A DNA stretch of 64,000 bases from Agrococcus beijingensis (GTDB taxonomy: Bacteria; Actinomycetota; Actinomycetes; Actinomycetales; Microbacteriaceae): contig NZ_CP132360.1 of the NCBI RefSeq assembly GCF_030758955.1, forward strand, positions 2,482,315 to 2,546,314, read 5' to 3'. Positions 23,992 through 32,042 of the stretch are shown piece by piece; position 1 is the first letter of the stretch, and every line of letters begins with the position of its first letter. Position numbers and translations under genes: made by a program. The notes under the pieces were generated by a model. It was not told the DNA's origin. It worked only from the letters and a program-made list of their open reading frames with translations, and made no database searches.

Positions 23992-24995
23992 TCGGCTACT
24001 ACATCCACCACCGCGGGCGGGGCCACCTCTCGCGGGCGCTGGCGATCGCGGCAGAGCTCGAGCAGCCCGTCACCGGGCTCTCGAGCCTTGCCCCGCCGGC
24101 CGAGTGGCGAGGCGACTGGCTGCGGCTGCCCGCAGACGGGGCCGAGTCGCCCGTCGACGCAGAGGGGCACGGTCGGCTGCACTGGGCACCCCTCGGCCAC
24201 GCGGGCCTGCGCACCCGCATGGCGCGCATCGCCGGCTGGATCGACGAGCGGCGGCCGCGGGCGCTCGTCGTCGACGTCTCGGTCGAGGTCGGGCTCCTGG
24301 CGCGGCTGCACGGGGTGCCCGTGGTCACGATCGCCATGCCCGGCCAGCGCACCGACGCGGCGCACGAGCTCGGCTTCGCGCTCGCCGACGCCGTCATCGG
24401 CGCCTGGCCGCCGCAGGCCACGGGCATGGCGGATGGCCTGCCCGACCTGGGCGGGCGGCTGCACGCCGTCGGCGCGATCTCGCGCTTCGCGCCGGTCGCC
24501 GGGCCCGAACCCGAGGGGGGCGTGCGTCGGGGCGGAGCACGCCGCGTCGTCGTGCTCGGCGGTGCCGGCGGCGACACGTTCACGGCGGATGCGGTCGGTC
24601 GCGCCCGCGACGCGACGCCCGGCTGGGCGTGGACGCACCTCGGCGCGAACGGGTCCTGGACGGAGGATCCGTGGGCGACCCTCGTCGACGCATCCGTCGT
24701 CGTCACGCACGCGGGCGAGAGCGCGATCGCCGAGGTGGCAGCAGCCCGCCGACCGGCGATCGTGATCCCGCAGCCGCGGCCGCACGACGAGCAGCTGCGC
24801 ACGGCCGCCGTGCTGGCCGATGCGCGCTGGCCCACGACGGTCGTGCCGCGCTGGCCGACCATCGGCTGGCCGGGGCTGCTGCACGCGGCCGACGAGCTCG
24901 ACGGCGGCGACTGGCAGGCCTGGAACGACGGCGGGGGCGCGCATCGGGCGGCCGCCATCATCGCCGCCACCGCCGACCGGGCGGCGTCGACGTGA
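23988..24995 (+). CDS. GT-B glycosyltransferase (MurG/UDP-GlcNAc transferase-like)
   Basis: A 335-residue protein with IGYYIHHRGRGHLSRALAIA at the N-terminus (the G-rich acceptor loop of MurG-like enzymes). ARRVVVLGGAGGDTF opens the second domain, and VVVTHAGESAIAEVAAARRPAIVIPQPRPHDEQ is the typical donor-sugar motif. GTG 23988 overlaps the previous stop by 4 bp, and its own stop overlaps the next start by 4 bp. Likely acts in the same surface-glycan pathway as its neighbours. Confidence 0.82.
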   Translation: MIGYYIHHRGRGHLSRALAIAAELEQPVTGLSSLAPPAEWRGDWLRLPADGAESPVDAEGHGRLHWAPLGHAGLRTRMARIAGWIDERRPRALVVDVSVEVGLLARLHGVPVVTIAMPGQRTDAAHELGFALADAVIGAWPPQATGMADGLPDLGGRLHAVGAISRFAPVAGPEPEGGVRRGGARRVVVLGGAGGDTFTADAVGRARDATPGWAWTHLGANGSWTEDPWATLVDASVVVTHAGESAIAEVAAARRPAIVIPQPRPHDEQLRTAAVLADARWPTTVVPRWPTIGWPGLLHAADELDGGDWQAWNDGGGAHRAAAIIAATADRAAST

Positions 24996-25823
24996 GCCGC
25001 GTCGCCGTCATCACCATCGCGCACGGTCGGCACGACCACTGGGCGCTGCAGTGCGCGGCGATCGAGCGCTCCTCCCGACGCCCCGACGACCGCATCCTCG
25101 TCACGATGGATGATGCCGCGCTGGCGCACCGCGAGCGCCGGGCCGGCGCCGTGCAGGTGGTGGAGACCGACAGCGACGAGCACGCGCTGCCGCTCGCGCG
25201 CGCCCGCAACGTGGGCGCAGAGGCGGCGCTCGCCCGCGGAGCCGACGTGCTGGTGTTCCTCGACGTCGACTGCCTCCCCGCACCGACGCTGGTCGACGCG
25301 TACGCCGCTGCCGCGAGCGCCGCCCCGACGCGCGACCGGCTGCTGTCGGGGCCCGTGACCTACCTCGACCCGCCGCCCGAGGGCGGCTACTGCCTCGAGG
25401 GACTCGCCGCGCTCGACCGGCCCCACACCGCACGGCCGGCGCCCGCGCCGGGCGAGGTCGAGCTGGGCGGCTCGCACGACCTCTTCTGGTCGCTGTCGTT
25501 CGCGCTCAGCGCCGATCTGTGGCGCCGCATCGGCGGGTTCCACGAGGGCTACGTCGGCTACGGCGGCGAGGACACCGACTTCGCGTGGACGGCGCGCTCG
25601 CTCCGCATCCCGATGGCCTGGGTCGGCGACGCGCGCGTTCCACCAGCATCACCCGGTCGAGGATCCGCCGGTGCACCACGTCGACGCCATCCTGCGCAAC
25701 AGCGCGCTCTTCCACCGTCGCTGGGGCACCTGGCCGATGCGCGGATGGCTCGACGCGTTCGTCGAGCAGGGGCTCGTCGAACGGTCGGAGAGTGGAGAGT
25801 ACGAGCGCAGTCGCCGGGCATGA
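24992..25823 (+). pseudogene. GT2-family glycosyltransferase, frameshifted in a (GC)n run
   Basis: The first 213 or so codons are a GT2 enzyme: VAVITIAHGRHDHW, the DxD site LVFLDVDCLP, and the galactosyltransferase-like GGFHEGYVGYGGEDTDFAWT. After AWVGDA the frame turns to nonsense at GCGCGCG (25631-25637). The family-like continuation (FHQHHPVEDPPVHHVDAIL, then WGTWPMRGWLDAFVEQGLVE) lies in the next frame and ends at 25823. Restoring frame needs one base less or one GC pair more. GTG 24992 overlaps the previous stop (GTGA). Sequencing error, phase variation or true decay are all possible. Confidence 0.8.
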
Positions 25824-25922
25824 GCGGTCGCCCAGCGTTCGATCGCGGAGCCGCTCGAGGCCGTGCACGCGCATCGCCCGCCATGTTCACGGCTCCAGGG
25901 TGTACTTTGCGCCCAATCGCGC

Positions 25923-25942
25923 GGCGGACACCGGCGTCCGCC
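25923..25942. promoter_or_regulatory. Inverted repeat upstream of the sugar-binding protein gene
   Basis: GGCGGAC (25923-25929) and GTCCGCC (25936-25942) form a 7-bp inverted repeat with a 6-bp centre, 27 bp before the start codon. It could be an operator for a sugar-responsive repressor or a leader hairpin. Confidence 0.35.
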
Positions 25943-25968
25943 GTCCTGGAAGACGTAGAGGCAGGACC

Positions 25969-27360
25969 ATGAGGAGCAAGAGTTCGGTTCGGCGCTTTCC
26001 CGCCGCGACGGCAGCAGTCGCGGGAGCCCTCGCGCTGTCCGCGTGCGGCGGCGGCGGCAGCGATCCCGGGGCCGCGGAGTTCTCGGCCGAGTACTCCGGC
26101 ACGATGGCCGCGTGGGGCTTCGAGAACGCCGACGACGTCGGCCAGTCGCGGCTCGACCTCGCCGAGGGGGTGCTGGGCGAGTCGGACACGACCGTCGAGC
26201 TCGACCCGACCTCGTTCGACGCGCAGAAGTTCACCACCCTCGCAGCGTCGGGCCAGGTGCCCGACGTCGTGCAGATGGATCGCAACTTCGTCGCGACCTA
26301 CGCCGCGCAGGGCCTGATCATGCCGCTCGAGGCGTGCTTCGAGGCGCACGATGTCGATCCCGGCGAGCGCTGGTACGAGCAGGTCGTCGACGACGTGAGC
26401 TGGAACGACCAGATCTGGGCGGTGCCGCAGTTCTACCAGCCGCCCGCCATCCTGCTGAACGAGCGCGTGATGGCAGAGGCCGGCGTGAGCGACACTGAGC
26501 TGAACCCGGCCGAGCAGGAGGCGATGCTCTCGGCCGTCGAGCGCATGACGGTGCTCGAGGGCAGCACGCCCACCCGGCTCGGCTTCGATCCGCAGGGCGT
26601 CTCCAAGGCCGCGCTGTGGATGATGAGCTTCGGCGGCGGCATCATCGACGAGGAGGGCCTGCCGACGCTGGATCGGGCCGAGAACGTCGAGGCGGTGGAG
26701 TTCCTGCAGCAGGTCTACGACGCGCAGGGCGGCTACGCCAACGTCAAGAGCTTCCTCGACTCGTTCGACGTCTTCGGCGACGGCAACGCCTACTCGAACG
26801 ACCTCGTCGGCGCAGCGATCTGGGACCAGTGGTACCCCAACGTGCTGACGCCGTATGCCGGCGAGATCGAGATCAGCGCGGTGCCGATGATGACGCAGGA
26901 CGGCGAGCCGATCACCGCAGCGTCGGGCTCCTCGTTCGTCATCCCGACGAATGCGCAGAACCCGTCGGCGGGCTGCGCCTGGGCGCTGGAGCTGACCTCG
27001 CCGGAGGCCTGGCAGGCCGCCGGTGAGGCGCGCGCCGAGACCACGGCGAACGACCCGGATCGCCAAGGCATCAACACGGGCCTCTTCACCGGCTCGCCGG
27101 AGGTCGACACCGACCTGCGCGACCAGTTCACCGACGCGGCCGGATTCGCCGGCTTCGACGAGGCCATCAGCACCTACTACGAAGTGGCCGCCGAGGGCCA
27201 GTCGTTCGGGGCATCGCCGGCGGGCCAGCAGATCCAGTCGGAGCTGCAGAACGCGGTGACCTCCGCCCTGCTGGGCGAGGCCGACCCGGCTGACGCGCTG
27301 GCGCAGGCCCAGGAGGCTGCGATGCGCGCGCACGACCAGGTGGTCGGCGGCGGCAGCTAA
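25969..27360 (+). CDS. Sugar ABC transporter substrate-binding lipoprotein
   Basis: A 463-residue family-1 extracellular solute-binding protein with lipobox ALSACGGGG at residue 24. WAVPQFYQPPAILLNERVMAEAG, TRLGFDPQGVSKAALWMMSFGG and GSSFVIPTNAQNPSAGCAWAL are typical. GGCAGGACC precedes ATG 25969. The two permeases are convergent rather than in the same transcript, sharing a terminator with it, so binding protein and channel are controlled separately. The ATPase is not in the window (likely a shared MsiK-type ATPase). The sugar is unknown. Confidence 0.9.
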   Translation: MRSKSSVRRFPAATAAVAGALALSACGGGGSDPGAAEFSAEYSGTMAAWGFENADDVGQSRLDLAEGVLGESDTTVELDPTSFDAQKFTTLAASGQVPDVVQMDRNFVATYAAQGLIMPLEACFEAHDVDPGERWYEQVVDDVSWNDQIWAVPQFYQPPAILLNERVMAEAGVSDTELNPAEQEAMLSAVERMTVLEGSTPTRLGFDPQGVSKAALWMMSFGGGIIDEEGLPTLDRAENVEAVEFLQQVYDAQGGYANVKSFLDSFDVFGDGNAYSNDLVGAAIWDQWYPNVLTPYAGEIEISAVPMMTQDGEPITAASGSSFVIPTNAQNPSAGCAWALELTSPEAWQAAGEARAETTANDPDRQGINTGLFTGSPEVDTDLRDQFTDAAGFAGFDEAISTYYEVAAEGQSFGASPAGQQIQSELQNAVTSALLGEADPADALAQAQEAAMRAHDQVVGGGS

Positions 27361-27373
27361 CGGTCGGGAGCGC

Positions 27374-27409
27374 GAAGGAGGGGGTGCCCGACCGGGCACC
27401 CCCTCCTTC
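27374..27409. terminator. Bidirectional terminator between sugar-binding protein and permease genes
   Basis: A perfect 16-bp stem (GAAGGAGGGGGTGCCC with GGGCACCCCCTCCTTC) closes a GACC loop, 13 bp after the binding-protein stop and 16 bp before the convergent permease stop. Read from the plus strand there is no T-tract; it would end transcripts from both sides. Confidence 0.85.
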
Positions 27410-27425
27410 GTGGCTGCCGCGTCGG

Positions 27426-28397
27426 TCAGCCCTTGCGACCGGTGGTGGCGATGCCGGTGATGAACGACTTCTGACCGAAGGCGAACAGGATCAGCATGGG
27501 GATCGTCACGAGCACCGCGGCGACCATGACGTACTGGTAGTCGCCCTGACCGCCGTTGGTGGGGCTGTACTTCGTCATGGCGCTGGCGATGCCGAGCGGC
27601 ACCGTGTACCCCTCCTGCGAGCCGGTGTTCAGGTAGATCAGCGCGGCCTGCAGGTTGTTCCAGCTCGCCTGGAACTCGAACAGCAGGATGATCACGAACG
27701 ACGGCACCGACAGCGGCATCGCGATGCGCCAGAACTGGCCCCACGCGCTCACACCGTCGAGCTTCGCCGCCTCGAACAGCTCGCGCGGCAGGCCGAGGAA
27801 GAACTGCCGCTGCAGGAAGATGTAGAACGCCGAGCCGAAGAGGTTCGCACCCCAGAGCGGCACGTTGGTGCCCACGAAGCCGAGCTGGTTCCAGATCAGG
27901 TACTGCGGCACGAGCGTCACGGCACCGGGGAGCATCATCGTCGCCAGCACGATGCCGAACAGCACCCCGCGGCCCGGGAACCGGTAGTAGGCGAAGCCGA
28001 AGGCGACCAGCGAGCTCGACACCGCGACGAGCACGGCGGCGAGCACAGCGATCCAGATGCTGTTGCCGATCCAGTTCGCGAGCGGCATCTCGTCGAACGC
28101 CACCGCATAGTTCTCCGGCATGATCGTGTCGGGGATCAGCTTGTTGTCGAAGACCTCGCCACGGGGCTTCAGGCTCGCCGCCACCAGCCAAGCCAGCGGA
28201 TACATGAACAGCGCCGCGAAGAGCAGCAGCAGCACCCACCGCACGATCTGGCCGACCCACCCCATGGGCGTCAGCGCCTGGCCGCGGGCGTCGCCGAACC
28301 ACTTCCGCCGCTTGCGGCGATCGGTGTCGGGCTCGGGTGACTCCGCCGCGATCGCGGCGGCGGCTTGCACGGTCTTGATCGGGGTCTGGGCGACCAT
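27426..28397 (-). CDS. Carbohydrate ABC transporter permease (MalG-like)
   Basis: A 323-residue permease with an N-terminal cytoplasmic extension (about 55 residues, basic KRRKWFG) and six membrane helices. The EAA loop reads ELFEAAKLDGVSAWGQFWRIAMPLS, as in MalG. It starts 1 nt after the stop of the MalF-like gene (TGAGATG), so the two are coupled and form the heterodimeric channel. Confidence 0.9.
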   Translation of the reverse strand: MVAQTPIKTVQAAAAIAAESPEPDTDRRKRRKWFGDARGQALTPMGWVGQIVRWVLLLLFAALFMYPLAWLVAASLKPRGEVFDNKLIPDTIMPENYAVAFDEMPLANWIGNSIWIAVLAAVLVAVSSSLVAFGFAYYRFPGRGVLFGIVLATMMLPGAVTLVPQYLIWNQLGFVGTNVPLWGANLFGSAFYIFLQRQFFLGLPRELFEAAKLDGVSAWGQFWRIAMPLSVPSFVIILLFEFQASWNNLQAALIYLNTGSQEGYTVPLGIASAMTKYSPTNGGQGDYQYVMVAAVLVTIPMLILFAFGQKSFITGIATTGRKG

Positions 28398-28398
28398 C

Positions 28399-29337
28399 TC
28401 AGCGCTCGCTCTCGTAGTAGACGAACCGGTTGCCGACCTTCACCTGGATCAGCGAGATCGCGACGATGATGACGAACAGCAGCCAGCCCATGGCCGAGGC
28501 GAATCCGAAGTCGAACTGCCGGAACGCCTGCTGGAACAGGTAGATCGCATAGAACAGCGACGCATCCGACGCCCCCTGCACCTGATCTCGATGGAAGAGC
28601 AGGAACGCCTGGTCGAAGATCTGGAAGGCGGCGATCGTCAGCACCAGCACGTTGAAGAAGAGCGCCCCCGAGATCATCGGCAGCGTGATGTTCCAGAACC
28701 GCCGGAGGGGCCCGGCGCCGTCGACCTCGGCGACCTCGTAGAGCTCGCGCGGCACGTTCTGCAGCGCGGCCAGGAAGATCACCATCGTGCCGGCGACGCC
28801 CCAGAGCGTCATGAGCACGATCGACGGCTTCACCCACGCCGGATCGATCAGCCACTGCGGACCCTCGATGCCGATCGCGGCGAGCCCGCGGTTGATGGCG
28901 CCCTGGTTGCCGTTCAGGAGCAGCAGGAACATGGATGCGGTGGCGACCGTCGGGGTCATCTTCGGCAGGTAGAAGACGGTGCGGAAGAAGCCCGCGCCGC
29001 GGCGCACGCTGTTCAGCAGCATCGCGAGCCCGAGGGCGAGCACGATCTCGAACGGCACGGCGAGCACGGCGTAGTAGAGCGTGTTGGCCAGCGAGGTCAT
29101 TACCTTCGGGTCCTCGAACAGCCGCTCGTAGTTCGCGAAGCCGGCAGGGCGCGCCGTGTCGGTGGCCAGCTGGTAGAAGCTGAACGAGATGACCAGGCTG
29201 TAGATCATCGCGCCGAGGGTGAAGACCAGGAAGCCGATCACCCACGGCGAGATGAACAGGTAGCCGGCGATGGCCTCCCGGCGGCGGAGCGACGTGCGCC
29301 TGCCCGGCTTCGCCGAATCCTTCGCTGCGATCGACAT
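28399..29337 (-). CDS. Carbohydrate ABC transporter permease (MalF-like)
   Basis: A 312-residue permease with six helices and EAA loop ELYEVAEVDGAGPLRRFWNITLPMI. AGAGGGGGGTTCG precedes ATG 29337. It is first in a two-gene permease operon that is divergent from the LuxR-type regulator gene 150 bp away, suggesting that this regulator may control it. Confidence 0.9.
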   Translation of the reverse strand: MSIAAKDSAKPGRRTSLRRREAIAGYLFISPWVIGFLVFTLGAMIYSLVISFSFYQLATDTARPAGFANYERLFEDPKVMTSLANTLYYAVLAVPFEIVLALGLAMLLNSVRRGAGFFRTVFYLPKMTPTVATASMFLLLLNGNQGAINRGLAAIGIEGPQWLIDPAWVKPSIVLMTLWGVAGTMVIFLAALQNVPRELYEVAEVDGAGPLRRFWNITLPMISGALFFNVLVLTIAAFQIFDQAFLLFHRDQVQGASDASLFYAIYLFQQAFRQFDFGFASAMGWLLFVIIVAISLIQVKVGNRFVYYESER

Positions 29338-29486
29338 CGAACCCCCCTCTGGGGTCGGATGTGGGAACGGTGCGAGACCCCTGGGAGTGGTGTACCCGAC
29401 TTCTCTGATGCTTTGCCCAACAGCCTCGAGCCGCGGGAGCGCATCCGCTCTTCCCCCTGCGCGTCGACCGATCTATGCTTCGCGGC

Positions 29487-30281
29487 ATGCGCGCGAACCT
29501 CGCCGACGTGGTTGCCGACGTGCTCGACGAGCACGACGTCGACGCTGCGCGCGTGCTGCTGGCCGAGTCGATCCTCGCCGCCACCGGCACCGAGATGGGC
29601 ACCCGCGTGCGCGTGCAACGGCACCGCTCGGAAGCGATCATGCGCATCCACGGCCACGGCTTCCGGCCCGCCGCCGAGCAGCTGCCCGGCGCTGCGGAGA
29701 TCCGCGAGCATCCGCTCTACCGGTACCGGATGCACACCGGCGACGAGCGGCCGACGAGGCTCGAGGACGTGCTGCGCGGCGGCTGGACGCTGAGCACCCG
29801 CACCCGGCACCTGATCGAGGCGCTGCAGATCACGGTGCACCAGGTCGCCTTCCCCGTCTCGTCGCTCGGCGAGTACGACGGGTGGTCGCTGCTGGCGCCC
29901 GAGCCGATCGGCCGGCTGCAGCTGCGACCGCTGGTCGAGCACGCGCGACTGCTGCGCGGCCTCGACGCCCATGTCGAGCTGCTGGCGCGCATCCGCGAGC
30001 GCTCCCCCGCCCAGCCGGATGCCGGCGCACCGCTGCTGACGCCTCGCGAGCGCGGCGTGCTGCACCTGATGTACGCGGGCGGCACCGCCGTGTCGATCGG
30101 CGCCCGTCTCGGGGTCTCGCCCCGCACCGTGCACAAGCACCAGGAGAACCTGTACCGCAAGCTCGGCGCCCGCGACCGGCTCGAGGCGGTGCTGATCGCG
30201 CAACGGGCCGGCCTCCTCCCCACCCACCCAGACGAGGCGGAGGCCGTGCCCACCCGCGCGAGCGGGCTGCGGCGGGACTAG
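29487..30281 (+). CDS. LuxR-family transcriptional regulator
   Basis: A 264-residue protein whose C-terminus is a LuxR/NarL HTH: LLTPRERGVLHLMYAGG then GARLGVSPRTVHKHQENLYRKLGARDR (about residues 190-240). The N-terminal 180 residues are not a receiver domain (no DxxxxKP pattern) and could be a ligand or autoinducer-like sensor. ATG 29487 lies 7 nt after TATGCT, so the transcript is probably leaderless; ATG 29475 lies within that box. Divergent from the sugar permease operon, which it may regulate. Confidence 0.8.
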   Translation: MRANLADVVADVLDEHDVDAARVLLAESILAATGTEMGTRVRVQRHRSEAIMRIHGHGFRPAAEQLPGAAEIREHPLYRYRMHTGDERPTRLEDVLRGGWTLSTRTRHLIEALQITVHQVAFPVSSLGEYDGWSLLAPEPIGRLQLRPLVEHARLLRGLDAHVELLARIRERSPAQPDAGAPLLTPRERGVLHLMYAGGTAVSIGARLGVSPRTVHKHQENLYRKLGARDRLEAVLIAQRAGLLPTHPDEAEAVPTRASGLRRD

Positions 30282-30417
30282 CCGGCGCATTCCCGGGTGC
30301 TGAGGTGACCCGAGCCACCACGAGTCTCGCCAGCCGCGCGCGCCGACGGAATGCGCAGAGATGCGTAGACGCGACGGCGGCCGCCCGCGGCACGGCGTCG
30401 CCCGTTCGACCACCCGG

Positions 30418-30491
30418 TGCCCCCGCTGGGATTCGAACCCAGACTGGGCGGAGTTTAAGTCCGCTGCCTCTGCCGGTTGGGCTACGGGGGC
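30418..30491 (-). tRNA. tRNA-Leu (anticodon UAA), class I shape
   Basis: A complete 74-nt cloverleaf: acceptor GCCCCCG/CGGGGGC, anticodon stem GCGGA/TCCGC with loop CTTAAAC (anticodon TAA), T-arm CTGGG-TTCGAAT-CCCAG, discriminator A. CCA is not encoded (ACC then G). The variable loop is only 5 nt (CCAGT), whereas bacterial tRNA-Leu normally has a long class II variable arm, so the charging identity deserves a check. Confidence 0.85.
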
Positions 30492-30520
30492 CGGGCGCAG
30501 GCCCTCCCCCACGGTAGCCC

Positions 30521-30898
30521 TCAGTCGGCGTCGAGCACGGCAGCGAAGCGCGCCGGCAGCAGCACGTTGTCGCCGGCGCCCCGCAGCAGCGGCGCGACCT
30601 GCTCGGGAGTGAAGCCGGCGATGCCGCAGCCGATCTCGGTGACGAGGAACTCGAGCTCCGGATGCGCCGCCGCGAAGGCGAGGAACGTCGCCGCCTCCTC
30701 GGCCATCACCGACATCCCGCTCATCGTGTCGATGGCGTACGACTGGCCGTGCAGGCCGTGGCCCTCGCCCCAGACGGCACCGAAGCGCTCCTGGGCGATC
30801 CGAGCGGCGCCGCCCCCGTGCATCCCCGACGCGTTCGAGCCGAAGACGAACACCTGGTGCGGCTCGAGAGCCTCGATGCGAGCGGGCGAGGTGTGCAT
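30521..30898 (-). CDS. A1S_2505-like protein (macro-like/phage non-structural family)
   Basis: A 125-residue protein with QVFVFGSNASGMHGGGAARIAQERFGA, GEGHGLHGQSYAIDT and EFLVTEIGCGIAGFTPEQVAPLL. This is the pattern of the A1S_2505 family, named from phage proteins but widespread in chromosomes. Function unknown; the glycine-rich loops suggest nucleotide binding. ATG 30898 lies 7 nt after TACCGT (leaderless pattern), which decides this start over one 3 codons upstream. It is divergent from the carbonic anhydrase gene with 34 bp between the start codons. Confidence 0.7.
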   Translation of the reverse strand: MHTSPARIEALEPHQVFVFGSNASGMHGGGAARIAQERFGAVWGEGHGLHGQSYAIDTMSGMSVMAEEAATFLAFAAAHPELEFLVTEIGCGIAGFTPEQVAPLLRGAGDNVLLPARFAAVLDAD

Positions 30899-30932
30899 GG
30901 GGCCCACGGTACGCCGCGGCTACGCTGAGCGC

Positions 30933-31472
30933 ATGACCGTCCACGAGCGCGCCACGATCATCCCGCTGCCAGGCCGCGTGCCGCACCTGCCGAAGTCGGG
31001 CCTGGTCATGCCGGGCGCCGTCGTCGCGGGCGGCGTCTCGCTCGGCGAGCGCGTCGGCATCTGGCCGGGCGCTGCGCTGCGCGCCGAGGAGGAGTCGATC
31101 ACGATCGGCGACGACTCGAACGTGCAGGACAACTGCTCGCTGCACGTCGACCACGGCTCGCCGCTGCGCATCGGCGCGCGCGTCTCGATCGGCCACAACG
31201 CCGTCGTGCACGGCTGCACCGTCGAGGACGACGTGCTCATCGGCATGCACGCGACCGTCATGAACGGCGCCGTCATCGGCTCCGGCAGCATCGTCGCCGC
31301 GGGCGCGCTCGTCACCGAGGGCACCGTGATCCCCGAGAACTCGCTCGTCGCGGGCGTGCCGGGCAAGGTGCGGCGCGAGACCACCGACGACGAGCGGCGC
31401 GGCATCCAGCGCAACGCCGACGTCTACGCCAAGCGCATCCAGGTGTACGTCGACGCGATCCACGCGCACTGA
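30933..31472 (+). CDS. Gamma-class carbonic anhydrase family protein
   Basis: A 179-residue left-handed beta-helix protein with hexapeptide repeats. The zinc-ligand pattern of gamma carbonic anhydrases is present: SNVQDNCSLHVDHG, IGHNAVVHGCTVEDD and LIGMHATVMNGAV, providing three His. It may hydrate CO2 or be a related acyltransferase-like enzyme. ATG 30933 lies 6 nt after TACGCT, a leaderless start. Confidence 0.88.
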   Translation: MTVHERATIIPLPGRVPHLPKSGLVMPGAVVAGGVSLGERVGIWPGAALRAEEESITIGDDSNVQDNCSLHVDHGSPLRIGARVSIGHNAVVHGCTVEDDVLIGMHATVMNGAVIGSGSIVAAGALVTEGTVIPENSLVAGVPGKVRRETTDDERRGIQRNADVYAKRIQVYVDAIHAH

Positions 31473-31546
31473 CGCCAGGACGTGCACCCCACGCTGGCGG
31501 TGCACAGGGGCGGATGCGTAGGCTCGGCCGCGTCGGAGGGAGCCAC

Positions 31547-32041
31547 ATGGCAGTCACAGCGACAGGCACCGTCAAGGTGCACGGCGACGCGGCGGAGCTG
31601 TCGCTCGAGCGGCACGTGCCGAAGGACGCGATCGCGGTCTGGCCGTACTTCGCGGAGTCGCGCGAGCTCGGCACCTGGATCGGCTCGTACGTCGGCGACC
31701 CCGACTCGGGCGAGGTGGTGCTGTCGATGAACGCGGAGGGCGGCGAGGCGACCAGCGCCGTCGAGATCCTCGACTGCCAGCCGCCCGAGCACCTGGCGGT
31801 GCAGACCACCGACGAGTCGGGCCACTGGAGCCTCGAGGTCGAGCTGGTCGACGGCGGGCACGAGGCGGGCTCGGGCACGACGATCCGCTTCACCCACCAC
31901 GACGTGCCGCTCGCGCAGCTGCCCGACGTCGGGCCGGGCTGGGAGTGGTACCTCGACCGGCTGGTCGCCGCGCTGGCCGGGCAGCCGATGCCGAACTGGG
32001 ACGACTACTACCCGGCGCTGCGCGAGGCGTACACCCGCTAG
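31547..32041 (+). CDS. SRPBCC/START-like domain protein
   Basis: A 164-residue protein with the SRPBCC (AHSA1-like) fold pattern: LERHVPKDAIAVWPYFAES near the start, a beta-rich middle, and PGWEWYLDRLVAALAGQPMPNWDDYYP, the ligand-cavity helix typical of this group. The substrate is unknown. GGAGGGAGCCAC precedes ATG 31547, and TAGGCT (31519-31524) is the likely -10 box. Its stop is 1 bp from the convergent folD stop. Confidence 0.8.
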   Translation: MAVTATGTVKVHGDAAELSLERHVPKDAIAVWPYFAESRELGTWIGSYVGDPDSGEVVLSMNAEGGEATSAVEILDCQPPEHLAVQTTDESGHWSLEVELVDGGHEAGSGTTIRFTHHDVPLAQLPDVGPGWEWYLDRLVAALAGQPMPNWDDYYPALREAYTR

Positions 32042-32042
32042 C

